A DNA stretch of 64,000 bases from Spirosoma oryzicola (GTDB lineage Bacteria > Bacteroidota > Bacteroidia > Cytophagales > Spirosomataceae): the NCBI RefSeq assembly GCF_021233055.1, contig NZ_CP089538.1:3736501-3800500 (forward strand), given 5' to 3'. The stretch's first letter is position 1; each line of letters begins with the position of its first letter. This document shows positions 16,411-24,851 of this stretch, in pieces. Under the pieces are notes generated by a model that saw only the letters and a list, made by a program, of their open reading frames with translations, made no database searches and was not told the DNA's origin. Both the position numbers and the translations under genes were made by a program.

Positions 16411-17412
16411 ATGCGTTTTCTTCGATATACTGTTCTTTTTGTCGCCCTTATTCTGTGGGTAGCTGGTCTTTCCTCAACCGTTTCACACTGGTTATACAAC
16501 GCCGGTGTCATCGTTGATGATTACCGCCACGGCGATCTGTACCGGATTTCGGCCCTATCGCAGTTTAAGGATGATCAGCCCGTTTGCCCCCCATCGAACC
16601 GGGCGAGCGACACGGCTTCCACGCATTTATACATCATCGGCGATAGCTTCTCGGAAGAGCAACGCATTGGTCAGAACGATTTTCGGGTAAGCCATTACCA
16701 ACGGGTAAAATGGGGCTTTACGCAACGGGCGCAACTAGACCCAAGTAAACGAAATGTGTTGTTGCTGGAAACGGTTGAACGGCATTTTCGCGAACATTTT
16801 GCCCAACCCGTGAATGAACTAGTAGTCGAGAAGGATACCGCGCAAAACCCTACTCCCATCCAGACGTGGTGGGAAAAACTGAACGCGGACTACCACCGAT
16901 CTGACGTCGAAGAACGGCTGGCGTCTACCCTGTTCAGCCAGGACTGGGCCTTCTGGTTTAAAGAGGCCAAAGCGACTCTGACGCTCGACTGGTTCAACCG
17001 GGCCAGTACGGGTGTCAGCTTATCCCGCGATCAGAAAAACATTTTCCTGGATTTCGATACGGACACTACTCGGAAGAAGCTATCGTCTTTTTCCGAGCTG
17101 TCGGATGCGGAGGTCAATACACTGGTAGACAGCCTCAACTCGGTGGCCGACCGCTACCGTCGACTGGGTTTCGACGACGTTTATCTGTCCATTATTCCAA
17201 ACAAAGCTACTATTCTGGAACCGAATCGTGGTGCTTATAACCACCTGATCGAACGGGTACAGAACAGTCCCGCTCTACGCGTTAAAACGGTAAATATTTA
17301 CTTGCCTTACAAGCAGGCAAAACAATCGCCGTACTTAAACGGCGATACGCACTGGAACTGCCAGGGCCGGTCCCTGTGGCTGGAAGCGGTCCGGAAGCAA
17401 CTGGCTATATAA
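16411..17412 (+). CDS. Membrane-anchored SGNH (AlgJ/AlgX-like) protein
   Basis: A 333-residue protein with an N-terminal signal-anchor (about 5-22) and an extracytoplasmic domain. It has the SGNH block I serine in IIGDSFSEE (S79) and a late block V, GDTHWNCQG, with D312 and H314, which supply the catalytic triad of SGNH hydrolases and AlgX/AlgJ-type O-acetyltransferases. Such proteins usually take acetyl groups from a membrane acyltransferase and place them on a polysaccharide, or remove them. The membrane acyltransferase at 9812-10978 is a candidate partner. It is in one unit with the 908-residue gene. Hydrolase versus transferase cannot be told from sequence. Confidence 0.78.
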   Translation: MRFLRYTVLFVALILWVAGLSSTVSHWLYNAGVIVDDYRHGDLYRISALSQFKDDQPVCPPSNRASDTASTHLYIIGDSFSEEQRIGQNDFRVSHYQRVKWGFTQRAQLDPSKRNVLLLETVERHFREHFAQPVNELVVEKDTAQNPTPIQTWWEKLNADYHRSDVEERLASTLFSQDWAFWFKEAKATLTLDWFNRASTGVSLSRDQKNIFLDFDTDTTRKKLSSFSELSDAEVNTLVDSLNSVADRYRRLGFDDVYLSIIPNKATILEPNRGAYNHLIERVQNSPALRVKTVNIYLPYKQAKQSPYLNGDTHWNCQGRSLWLEAVRKQLAI

Positions 17413-17416
17413 ACAA

Positions 17417-17445
17417 ACAGGCCGTGTCAGCAAGAAACGGCCTGT
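17417..17445. terminator. Bidirectional hairpin between the SGNH gene and bshB1
   Basis: ACAGGCCGT (17417-17425) and ACGGCCTGT (17437-17445) are exact reverse complements with an 11-base loop. It starts 4 bases after the + strand stop and sits in the gap between convergent genes. Confidence 0.65.
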
Positions 17446-17487
17446 CTAAAACTAATTGTCAATCGGCTTATTAACTGGTCCAGAACG

Positions 17488-18207
17488 CTAGACGAGCTGA
17501 AACAAATCTTTTACACCAAGCATCCGCTTCGAAATAAAGCCTTCGCCAAACTCAGCGCCAATCATGTGGCCATGTTCGCGGGTGCGGGATTCGAGAAACT
17601 TCATGAACGGTTCGCCCGAAATGTAGCTCTGTGGTTCAGTATTACTTGGATCAAAAAACTGACTTTTATAGGCTTTGATCGCATCCAGTTTGCGATCCCA
17701 GTACGGCGTTACGTCAACCACGAAATCGGGCTTGAGCGAACGATCCTGAATAAAATGGTAGATGTAAATAGGCCGGTGTGCATCCTGCGGCTGGCCGTCT
17801 TTCCCGACCGTTTTGATTTGTCGTAAACCGGCGTAAAAACAAGCTTCGATAACCAACTGAGCCGCCCGACCATGATCGGGGTGCCGGTCTTCGACGGTGT
17901 TAGTAAGAATAATGTCGGGCTTGTAATGACGGATAATCGGTATCAGCGCCATCTGATGCGCTTCGTCGTTGCGAAAAAATCCATCGCGAAATCCCATGTT
18001 CTCGCGGGCTGCTAACTTCATAATCCGCGCTCCCTCTTCGGCTTCCTTCAATCGCGTTTCGGGTGTGCCCCGCGTGCCCAATTCACCCCGGGTCAGGTCG
18101 ACCCCAGCCACGGTTTTACCCTGTTCGACCAACGACAGGATGGTACCTGCGCAGGTCATTTCAATATCGTCGGGGTGAGCCCCAATAGCCAATACATCTA
18201 CTTTCAT
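17488..18207 (-). CDS. bshB1: Bacillithiol biosynthesis deacetylase BshB1
   Basis: A 239-residue LmbE/PIG-L family zinc deacetylase. It removes the acetyl group from GlcNAc-malate to give GlcN-malate, the second step of bacillithiol synthesis. Zinc ligands are visible in GAHPDD (9-14) and HPDH (109-112); D13 is the likely catalytic base. The length and the TRGELGTRGT and GFRDGFF blocks match BshB1 in particular. It stands alone, with bshA and bshC not in the window. A strong hairpin separates it from the + strand unit. ATG at 18207. Confidence 0.92.
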   Translation of the reverse strand: MKVDVLAIGAHPDDIEMTCAGTILSLVEQGKTVAGVDLTRGELGTRGTPETRLKEAEEGARIMKLAARENMGFRDGFFRNDEAHQMALIPIIRHYKPDIILTNTVEDRHPDHGRAAQLVIEACFYAGLRQIKTVGKDGQPQDAHRPIYIYHFIQDRSLKPDFVVDVTPYWDRKLDAIKAYKSQFFDPSNTEPQSYISGEPFMKFLESRTREHGHMIGAEFGEGFISKRMLGVKDLFQLV

Positions 18208-18338
18208 GAACTTAGCATTAATTATGCTGACTTTTCCCTATTTTCATCAACAGCCAGTTACTCTGACAATCAAAGAATACGCTAATTTGTTCGCTTATGT
18301 CTAAAAACAGTGATGCATCATTTTTCCATCGAAACAAT

Positions 18339-18346
18339 TATTTTTG
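18339..18346 (+). promoter_or_regulatory. -7 element (TATTTTTG) upstream of the nitrilase-like gene
   Basis: An exact TAnnTTTG match lies 36 bases before the ATG at 18383. It covers an in-frame TTG at 18344, which argues against that TTG as start codon. No TTG -33 box is evident. Confidence 0.35.
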
Positions 18347-18382
18347 ACGCAGAACCCTTACCATTCCCACACAAACGTAGTT

Positions 18383-19390
18383 ATGTCGTATAAAGCGCTT
18401 GCTCTTCAAGTAACCTGTCAAAGTGTCAATGCTTACCAAACCCGCGACGAGGCTGAAACGGCGATGCTTCAAACCATCGACCGCCTTGAAAAACAGATAG
18501 CGGCTTCTATCAACCTCATCGGACGCGATACCTTACTTGTTGTCGTTCCCGAATACTTCCTGACAGGTTTCCCACTGGACGAAACGACTGACCAATGGCG
18601 GGAAAAAGCGGCTCTCGAGATCAACGGACGCATTTACGAAGCACTCAGTGCAATGGTTCAGCGCCAGCAAATCTACTTCTCAGGAAACGCCTACGAGCAA
18701 GATTCTTTTTTTCCGGAGCTTTATTTTCAAACCAGCTTTATCATCGGTCCCAACGGTGACGTGCTCCTGCGCTACCGGCGTTTGAACTCGATGCTGTCGC
18801 CTACCCCCCACGACGTTTGGGAGTTGTACCTGGACGCCTACGGTTACGATTCACTGTTTCCCGTTGTCAAAACCAACATTGGTAATCTAGCCTGTATCGC
18901 GTCAGAAGATATTCTATATCCCGAAGTAGCCCGCTGTTTAGCCATTCGGGGGGCCGAAGTGCTCTTGCACTCTACATCGGAAGTGGGTAGTCCGCAACTG
19001 ACCCAACGCAACGTTGCTAAGATGGCCCGCGCCATCGAAAACATGACTTACGTGGTATCAGCCAATTCAGCTGGTCTCGTCGGTACTTCGCTACCTATGG
19101 GCAGTTCTGACGCCGGTTCCAAAATCATTGACCCCAAAGGAACAGTGCTGGCCGAAGCCGGTTACGGCGAGAGCATGGTAGCCAATGCCGATATCGATCT
19201 GGCGATGCTACGGGAATTTCGGCAACGTCCGGCAGCGGGCAATCTGCTAGCTCGTCAGCGATTTGAGCTATTTGCCGAAAGCTACGCCAGACACAATTTC
19301 TTTCCCCCTAATACACTGCTGAGTCAACCCGCCGAACGTCAGCACTTTATTCGAACACAGCAGGAAGTGATCAAGAAAATGTATAGTTAG
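18383..19390 (+). CDS. Carbon-nitrogen hydrolase (nitrilase superfamily)
   Basis: A 335-residue protein of the nitrilase/amidase fold, expected to act on a C-N bond of an amide, nitrile or carbamoyl compound. The catalytic glutamate is E57 (VVVPEYFLTGFP) and the nucleophile C171 (NLACIASEDILYP). The position of the usual catalytic lysine is occupied by arginine: YRRLNSM with R133 where Y-R-K is standard. The nucleophile is followed by I-A-S-E instead of the usual aromatic/acidic pair. It may therefore be an atypical or altered-function member. An upstream TTG at 18344 is in frame but lies in a promoter-like motif, so ATG at 18383 is preferred. It stands alone between two strong hairpins. Substrate unknown. 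Confidence 0.82.
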   Translation: MSYKALALQVTCQSVNAYQTRDEAETAMLQTIDRLEKQIAASINLIGRDTLLVVVPEYFLTGFPLDETTDQWREKAALEINGRIYEALSAMVQRQQIYFSGNAYEQDSFFPELYFQTSFIIGPNGDVLLRYRRLNSMLSPTPHDVWELYLDAYGYDSLFPVVKTNIGNLACIASEDILYPEVARCLAIRGAEVLLHSTSEVGSPQLTQRNVAKMARAIENMTYVVSANSAGLVGTSLPMGSSDAGSKIIDPKGTVLAEAGYGESMVANADIDLAMLREFRQRPAAGNLLARQRFELFAESYARHNFFPPNTLLSQPAERQHFIRTQQEVIKKMYS

Positions 19391-19399
19391 CGGGTAGTC

Positions 19400-19448
19400 G
19401 AAGCCCTAAGAACGATGCGTATGAGCAATTCGCATTCTCTAGGGCTTC
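19400..19448. terminator. Bidirectional terminator hairpin
   Basis: GAAGCCCTA (19400-19408) pairs exactly with TAGGGCTTC (19440-19448); the inner region can extend through ATGCG/CGCAT with bulges. It lies between convergent genes ending at 19390 and 19465. Confidence 0.65.
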
Positions 19449-19464
19449 TATTCAACATCGAATC

Positions 19465-20595
19465 TTATTCCGTCATTTCGCTTGGGTCGATTATAATTAC
19501 TTTTCGTCGGCGTTTGGGCAGGCGTAGTAAATTGTTGCCCATCTCTTCGGGTGTCTGATCACCCAGTAGAATTCCCCAAGCCCGTAAGCTCTCAACCCGG
19601 TCGAAGATTACCTTCATAATGGCGATGGCGGGAATCGACAAAAACATACCGGACACGCCCGCTACCGCTCCACCAATTAATACACCAACAATAGACACAA
19701 GCGCATTGACCCGCACTTTTGACGCTACAATAAGCGGCACAAGGACGTTGTTATCAATAAATTGCACAAAAAGGAAAACACCCACGACGCCAAGAACAAT
19801 GGGAACGTCGGGCTGGTTGCTAAACGTAATCAACACCGTTAGCGCTGTGGCAACCAACCCACCGATGTACGGAATCAGGTTCAGGATGGCGGCCATTATC
19901 CCCAGCAACGCGGCATACTGAACGTTCAATATTAATAAGCCGACCGTGTTGAGTATCGCAACGGCGACCGTTTCGAACAGTAAGCCGACCATATAACTCT
20001 GAATGACGCCCTTGATTTCTGTCATTACTTCATGCACCTGGCTGCTGTATTTTTCCGAGAAAAGAACCACGACAAAGTGGATGAGCATTGTCCGGTAGTA
20101 AAGCAGCAAGAAGACGTAAATTGGAATTAGCGTAAGCGTACCGAGCGGCCCGGCAATAACGCCTAGTGTATCCGGGCTTTGTAAGCTGTTCAGCGTTTGG
20201 GCCTGCGCCTTCTGGATGTACTGGTTCTGCTGGCGATAACTAACGTTGTACTCGCGTCGAACCCACTGCTGCACTTCGTGGTAAACATCGTTAATGTTCT
20301 GACGAATTTTAGGAATGTCGTCCGTTAGATCTGCCAGTTGCATCGATAATACGGCGGCAGTACCCAGCAGTACAACAGCAGCCAGCAACAGTGCCAGACT
20401 AATGGCAATTACTTTGTGTATACCCAATCGCATAAGGCGATCTTCGACAGGTCGTAACAAGACCGCTAGTAAGCCCGCCATAGCCAACGGAACCAGAATA
20501 TCCTGACCTAGATAGACGGCTGCGGTTATAATAGCAAGCGATAATAATGATAGTGAGAACTGGTGATAGTGGGGTCGCTTAACGTCAGAGAGCAT
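19465..20595 (-). CDS. AI-2E family (PerM/YdiK-type) membrane transporter
   Basis: A 376-residue polytopic membrane protein of the AI-2E exporter family. Typical features are two N-terminal helix pairs, a soluble loop around 95-150, and the C-terminal conserved stretch ILNLIPYIGGLVATA followed by FIDNNVLVPLIVASKV. Family members export small molecules or ions, and several act as sodium/proton antiporters; the autoinducer-2 role of one founder should not be assumed here. No partner genes nearby. It is divergent from the GntR gene (196 bases), so promoters for both lie in 20596-20791. ATG at 20595. Confidence 0.88.
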   Translation of the reverse strand: MLSDVKRPHYHQFSLSLLSLAIITAAVYLGQDILVPLAMAGLLAVLLRPVEDRLMRLGIHKVIAISLALLLAAVVLLGTAAVLSMQLADLTDDIPKIRQNINDVYHEVQQWVRREYNVSYRQQNQYIQKAQAQTLNSLQSPDTLGVIAGPLGTLTLIPIYVFLLLYYRTMLIHFVVVLFSEKYSSQVHEVMTEIKGVIQSYMVGLLFETVAVAILNTVGLLILNVQYAALLGIMAAILNLIPYIGGLVATALTVLITFSNQPDVPIVLGVVGVFLFVQFIDNNVLVPLIVASKVRVNALVSIVGVLIGGAVAGVSGMFLSIPAIAIMKVIFDRVESLRAWGILLGDQTPEEMGNNLLRLPKRRRKVIIIDPSEMTE

Positions 20596-20791
20596 ACGGG
20601 CTAAGATTACATTTACGCATAAACTAAAATGACGATCAATCGGCTACCCTATTTACGGGTGCAGTACCCAAATTATTTTCGTTGGTAGAGCGAATCGACA
20701 ATTGCGGACAGCCAGTAGTGTGTGGGTTGACGGATTATGGCTTTACAAAAAAATCGCCTACTTTACTGTCCCAAACCCTACCTGTAACCTT

Positions 20792-21817
20792 ATGCAGTTG
20801 ACCATCAACGAACGTTCCAGTATTCCGAAATATCGTCAGATCGTTGAAGCCGTTTTGCACGGAATAGAAACAGGAACCTTACACCGCGATGAACAGCTAC
20901 CGTCGATCAACGAACTAAGCGTCGAATTTTATCTGGCGCGCGACACCGTTGAGAAAGCCTACAAGGTTCTTAAGAAAGACGGGGTTATTGAGTCGGTTCG
21001 GGGCAAAGGCTATTTTGTTCGGCGCGAAGGGCCGGACCAGCTCCGGGTGCTGCTGCTCATGAACAAACTCAGCGCCTACAAAAAAATCATTTATTACGCC
21101 CTCCTCGATGCGCTAGGCCCCGGCGCGGTGGTTGACCTGCGCCTGCACCACCACGATACGGCTAAATGCGCTCAGCTCATTCAGGACGGCCAGGGCGACT
21201 ACGATTATTACGTTGTCATGCCGCATTTCTACGACCAAATAACGGCTCCGGCTCAATCGGTCAACATTCGCTCGCTGCTATCCGACATTCCGGCCAACAA
21301 ACTGGTTCTGCTGGATAAAGGACTACCTGATCTGAAAGGTGACTACATCGCTGTCTATCAGCAGTTCGACAACGATTTATACGAAGCGCTGGAATCAGGG
21401 TCGGATCTGCTCGAAAAATACGGTAAGCTGGTTTTAATCTTTCCCGGAGACGTGCGCTACCCTACCGAGATTATCCAGGGATTCAGAAACTACGCGGTTC
21501 ACTACAAAAAGAATTTTTCGGTTCTAGCCACAACGGTCAACAACACGATAGAACCGGGTACGGCCTATGTTGTGCTTGAAGACAGCGATCTGGCTGAGCT
21601 TGTCCGGCAGGTACGACGCCAAAACCTGACGCTTGGGCGCGACGTTGGTATTCTATCGTTCAACGAAACACCCCTCAAAGAAGTACTCGCCGATGGCATT
21701 ACGGTCGTCTCGACCGATCATGAACAAATGGGTCGCTCAGCCGCACAACTTATGCTGGCGCATCGCTCCGAAAAAATCAAAAATCCGTTTAAGCTTATTC
21801 GACGGGCATCGCTATAA
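20792..21817 (+). CDS. GntR-family regulator with LacI-type sensor domain
   Basis: A 341-residue transcription factor. The winged helix is residues about 1-75: SIPKYRQIVEAVLHGIETG, LPSINELSVEF and VRGKGYFVRR. The remaining part reads as a periplasmic-binding-protein-like sensor (VLLLMNKLSAYKK near 80, SFNETPLKEVLADGITVVSTD and MGRSAAQLML near the end). This GntR/LacI hybrid layout is common in Bacteroidota, where many members respond to sugars. No sugar catabolic genes adjoin it, so its targets are unknown. A longer frame back to 20702 is open, but homology-like sequence begins at the ATG at 20792. The end of the gene forms one arm of the terminator hairpin. Confidence 0.87.
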   Translation: MQLTINERSSIPKYRQIVEAVLHGIETGTLHRDEQLPSINELSVEFYLARDTVEKAYKVLKKDGVIESVRGKGYFVRREGPDQLRVLLLMNKLSAYKKIIYYALLDALGPGAVVDLRLHHHDTAKCAQLIQDGQGDYDYYVVMPHFYDQITAPAQSVNIRSLLSDIPANKLVLLDKGLPDLKGDYIAVYQQFDNDLYEALESGSDLLEKYGKLVLIFPGDVRYPTEIIQGFRNYAVHYKKNFSVLATTVNNTIEPGTAYVVLEDSDLAELVRQVRRQNLTLGRDVGILSFNETPLKEVLADGITVVSTDHEQMGRSAAQLMLAHRSEKIKNPFKLIRRASL

Positions 21818-21830
21818 ACAATGCCCGTCG
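21800..21830. terminator. Perfect 10 bp hairpin overlapping the GntR stop codon
   Basis: CGACGGGCAT (21800-21809) and ATGCCCGTCG (21821-21830) are exact reverse complements. The GntR stop codon is in the loop, and the stop of the convergent lipoprotein gene is 12 bases beyond, so one hairpin can serve both genes. Confidence 0.65.
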
Positions 21831-21841
21831 AAGTCAGTCCC

Positions 21842-22687
21842 TTATTTTTTATACGCAAACTTCATGATGTAGCCTTTTTTGCCGTTTCCTTCGCTGGCAA
21901 TAAACAGGTCGCCGTTGGGCGCGAAGCAGATTCCTTCGGGCTGACGGTATTGTTTCGGATCGAGCGGTTCGGAATAGATGATTTTGGCCTGTCGGTTGGT
22001 AATCAGCAACCGCTTGCCCGCCGACGTCAGAATGTACCACTCGCCCGTAATCGGATGAACGGCAATGCCGGATGGTTTATAACTTTTGGGGTCTATACCC
22101 GCGCCTTCGAGTTGTTCATCGTTCAGGCTCATGTCCTTAAAAACAGCCTTGTTCAGCAGATCGAACGAATAAACGGTCTTGTCGCTCGACGGACCACCGT
22201 TTTTGACCGCAATCAGCAACCGCTTCGTTTTGGGATCGTAACCCAGACCCTCGACCTCTGTTTTCTTGGGCAGATCCGTTTTAGTCCGGCCAATCTGAGT
22301 TGACTCCGGTTTAAAGCGAAACAGATTACCGTTGCTTTCCAGCACGTAAACCTCATCGTTTACATATTCAATACCTTCAAAGTCACCGTATCCACCAAAG
22401 CCAAAGTCTTTAACGACGGCCTTCTTTTTCGTATCGAACACATACACAACCGCTTCCTCGTCCTGTACGCAAAGTAGCTGATCGTTTTTGTAGTATGTCA
22501 GCCCCGATATTTCTTCCAGTGCTTTGGGCAACGTATAGGTTTCATCGGGTGCTGTGAGCCGATACGGTAGCGTGAACGAGGCCGCAAGTTTTCCCGCTTC
22601 GGGTGTATCTTCCGCGCTTTTTTTCGTTTCGGATGAAGGGCCGCAACTGACCAGTAACAGCAAGATTCCGGTAATGATACGATTCAT
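21842..22687 (-). CDS. SdiA-regulated-type beta-propeller lipoprotein
   Basis: A 281-residue lipoprotein. The signal peptide ends in a lipobox LVSC with the acylated cysteine at residue 15. The mature part consists of short beta-repeats (ISGLTYYKNDQLLCVQDEE, FEGIEYVNDEVYVLES, EGLGYDPKTKRLLIAVK, EGICFAPNGDLFIASEG) as in the SdiA-regulated/PF06977 family and related esterase-like phytases. The repeated E-G pairs match that family. A six-bladed propeller facing the periplasm or surface is expected; its substrate is unknown. The ATG at 22687 is used; a TTG two codons earlier is also possible. Confidence 0.8.
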   Translation of the reverse strand: MNRIITGILLLLVSCGPSSETKKSAEDTPEAGKLAASFTLPYRLTAPDETYTLPKALEEISGLTYYKNDQLLCVQDEEAVVYVFDTKKKAVVKDFGFGGYGDFEGIEYVNDEVYVLESNGNLFRFKPESTQIGRTKTDLPKKTEVEGLGYDPKTKRLLIAVKNGGPSSDKTVYSFDLLNKAVFKDMSLNDEQLEGAGIDPKSYKPSGIAVHPITGEWYILTSAGKRLLITNRQAKIIYSEPLDPKQYRQPEGICFAPNGDLFIASEGNGKKGYIMKFAYKK

Positions 22688-22820
22688 GAACAAGGGCGTT
22701 TGCCGGTAAAAATAGACGTAAGACCTGTAATTTCAACTACTAATTCGCGCAGTCGTCTTTACTCAAAAACAGAATGGCGTCATTCAGGTTGCGGAAACTG
22801 GCATTCCGCCGGTTTCTTTT

Positions 22821-22849
22821 TTGTGTGGTATTCACTATACTTAGCTTTG
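22821..22849 (+). promoter_or_regulatory. Promoter of the LytS/LytTR operon
   Basis: TTG (22821-22823) and TAGCTTTG (22842-22849) are separated by 18 bases, fitting the Bacteroidota -33/-7 pattern. The ATG at 22854 is only 4 bases after the -7 box, so transcription would start at or next to the start codon and the message would be leaderless. Confidence 0.5.
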
Positions 22850-22853
22850 TATA

Positions 22854-24044
22854 ATGACTGCCGCAACTATGACCCATCGCCTGACGAATCGACAAAAATG
22901 GCAACTCGCCCTGAGCGTGTTTGCCGTTTATTGGCCTATTCGGCTCTACGTTAACATATCGGCATTTAGCTGGTCGCTTGTCGAACGCAGCATTCCGTTC
23001 TGGTTGCTGGAAACCATACTGAGCATTTTATTTTTTTATTCCTGGATCAACGTAACGGAGTGGCTTCAGCAACGGCTTTTTAAGCGCTCTGGCGAAGGCT
23101 TTCTCATCGAGTTCAAGATTCCGGCCCAATTAGCGACTCTGGCCATTGCCAGCGCGTTGGCCGTTGTTTTCAACATTGCTTTTTACACGATCTGGCATAG
23201 TGTGGATGATACGCTGCAAAAGGGCTTTGGCCTTATTCGTGAGCAGGAGCCACGCCCGCAACGGGTTGAACCCACACCCCCCGTTTCCGAAGAGCGCCGT
23301 AAAAACCGGGAGCAGCGCCGACGCGTCAACAATGGTCTGACGGTGATGGCGATGTTGTCGGCTTTTTATCTGGCAGCCAACCGCCGGGCCTACCGCCAGC
23401 TGGAAGATGTGCAGGTACGGGCCGAACGACTCGAAAAGGAAAACGTGCAGGCTCAGTTTGCCGCCCTTAAAAGTCAGGTCAATCCACATTTTCTCTTTAA
23501 TAGCCTGAGCATTCTGTCATCGCTGGTCCATGCCGATGCGGATCTGTCCGAAAAATTCATCGATCAGTTGTCCCGAGCGTACCGCTACATTCTGGAGCAA
23601 AAGGATAACGAACGGGTATTGCTTAAAACCGAGCTTGAGTTTATTCAGGCGTACCGTTTCTTGCTGAACATTCGCTTCGAAAACAAGTTCGACGTGGTTA
23701 TCAATGTACCCGAAGCCGATCAGAGTCGGTACAGCATTGCTCCGTTGACCTTGCAACTGCTGGTCGAGAATGCCGTTAAGCACAACCGAATGTCGGCCAA
23801 GGAACCGTTGCACGTATACATTCAGCTCGACGGCGAAAATTTGATCGTGCAGAATAATCTCCAGCCGCGCCCGCAATCCGAACATTCGACGGGCGTCGGA
23901 TTGCAAAACATCATTACCCGATACGCTTTGCTTACCGATCAGCCAGTCTGGGTGGGCGAGAATGAAGGTGATTTTATCGTAAAGATTCCGCTTTTAAACG
24001 AGCGAATCCCGGTCAGTGAGCCAGCGGCTAGTACAATCGTCTAA
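22854..24044 (+). CDS. LytS-type sensor histidine kinase
   Basis: A 396-residue sensor kinase of the His_kinase (PF06580) class. Four membrane helices (about 15-32, 50-66, 92-114 and 160-176) are followed by a coiled-coil and the phosphoacceptor in VNPHFLFNSL (H212). The ATPase domain has LLVENAVKHN and the G box TGVGLQNI. There is a Pro/Arg-rich loop of about 40 residues (130-158) between helices 3 and 4. It presumably phosphorylates the LytTR regulator encoded 22 bases downstream. The signal sensed is unknown. Start ATG at 22854; a second ATG at 22869 is possible. Confidence 0.9.
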   Translation: MTAATMTHRLTNRQKWQLALSVFAVYWPIRLYVNISAFSWSLVERSIPFWLLETILSILFFYSWINVTEWLQQRLFKRSGEGFLIEFKIPAQLATLAIASALAVVFNIAFYTIWHSVDDTLQKGFGLIREQEPRPQRVEPTPPVSEERRKNREQRRRVNNGLTVMAMLSAFYLAANRRAYRQLEDVQVRAERLEKENVQAQFAALKSQVNPHFLFNSLSILSSLVHADADLSEKFIDQLSRAYRYILEQKDNERVLLKTELEFIQAYRFLLNIRFENKFDVVINVPEADQSRYSIAPLTLQLLVENAVKHNRMSAKEPLHVYIQLDGENLIVQNNLQPRPQSEHSTGVGLQNIITRYALLTDQPVWVGENEGDFIVKIPLLNERIPVSEPAASTIV

Positions 24045-24066
24045 TCGCTTAATTGTCTGCTAAACA

Positions 24067-24846
24067 ATGAACGTAGTTATTATCGAAGATGAAAACCTGA
24101 CGGCCAAACGACTGGAAAGTCTTCTGCACAAGTACGATCCGACCATTAACGTCTTAAGCCGGTTGCCGTCCGTGGCCGAAGCAGTAGGCTGGCTAAGCCA
24201 ACCAAGCCATCCGGCTATCGATCTGGTGTTTATGGATATTCACCTGGAAGATGATCTGGGCTTCCGGATTTTCGAGCAGGCCAATCTGACCACACCGGTT
24301 GTGTTCACGACGGCCTACGACGAATACATGATCCAGGCGTTTAAAGTGAATAGCATCGATTATCTGCTCAAACCGATTAATTACGATGAGCTGGTAGCCG
24401 CCATTGAAAAATTCAAGTCGTTCAAGAAGCAGTTTGGCGTAACGAGTCCGCCTACCCCCGATCTGGACACGCTGTTAAGTTTGATTGGCAAGCCCCGCGA
24501 AATGGACTACAAAGATCGGTTCATGATCACAGTCGGGAATAAGATCCGGAGCATCAGTACGCACGACATCGCGTATTTTTATCTGGAAGAAAAAATTGTT
24601 TTCCTGGTTACAAAGGATGGCTTAAACCTCCCCGTTGACTACAGTCTGGACAAGCTGACGCAGTTGCTTAATCCACGCCATTTTTTTCGCATCAGTCGCC
24701 AGTTTTTAGTGTCACTCCCCGCCATCCATACCATCCATACGTTTTCGGCGGGCAAACTCAAGCTTGACCTGATGCCCAAAACAAAGCAGGAAGTCTTTGT
24801 CAGTGGAGACCGCGTAACCGAATTTAAAGAATGGCTGGGGAAATAG
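24067..24846 (+). CDS. LytTR-family response regulator
   Basis: A 259-residue DNA-binding response regulator. The receiver is residues 1-120 with acidic residues IIEDEN (near 8), phospho-acceptor D57 (LVFMDIHLE) and K102 in YLLKPI. The LytTR DNA-binding domain is about 155-255 (DRFMITVGNKI, DIAYFYLEEK, FFRISRQFLV). It forms a two-gene unit with the kinase upstream. Its stop is only 5 bases from the stop of the convergent hybrid kinase gene, with no terminator between, so read-through in either direction would give antisense RNA. Targets unknown. Confidence 0.92.
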   Translation: MNVVIIEDENLTAKRLESLLHKYDPTINVLSRLPSVAEAVGWLSQPSHPAIDLVFMDIHLEDDLGFRIFEQANLTTPVVFTTAYDEYMIQAFKVNSIDYLLKPINYDELVAAIEKFKSFKKQFGVTSPPTPDLDTLLSLIGKPREMDYKDRFMITVGNKIRSISTHDIAYFYLEEKIVFLVTKDGLNLPVDYSLDKLTQLLNPRHFFRISRQFLVSLPAIHTIHTFSAGKLKLDLMPKTKQEVFVSGDRVTEFKEWLGK

Positions 24847-24851
24847 CTGGC

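Noticed and set aside
9812..17412. A single long operon from 2 to 17 kb
   Set aside because: Hairpins at 7889 and 13577 and a 347-base gap before 11326 suggest several units.
21821..22303. 160-residue + strand frame
   Set aside because: Antisense shadow of the lipoprotein gene; the - strand has a signal peptide and lipobox.
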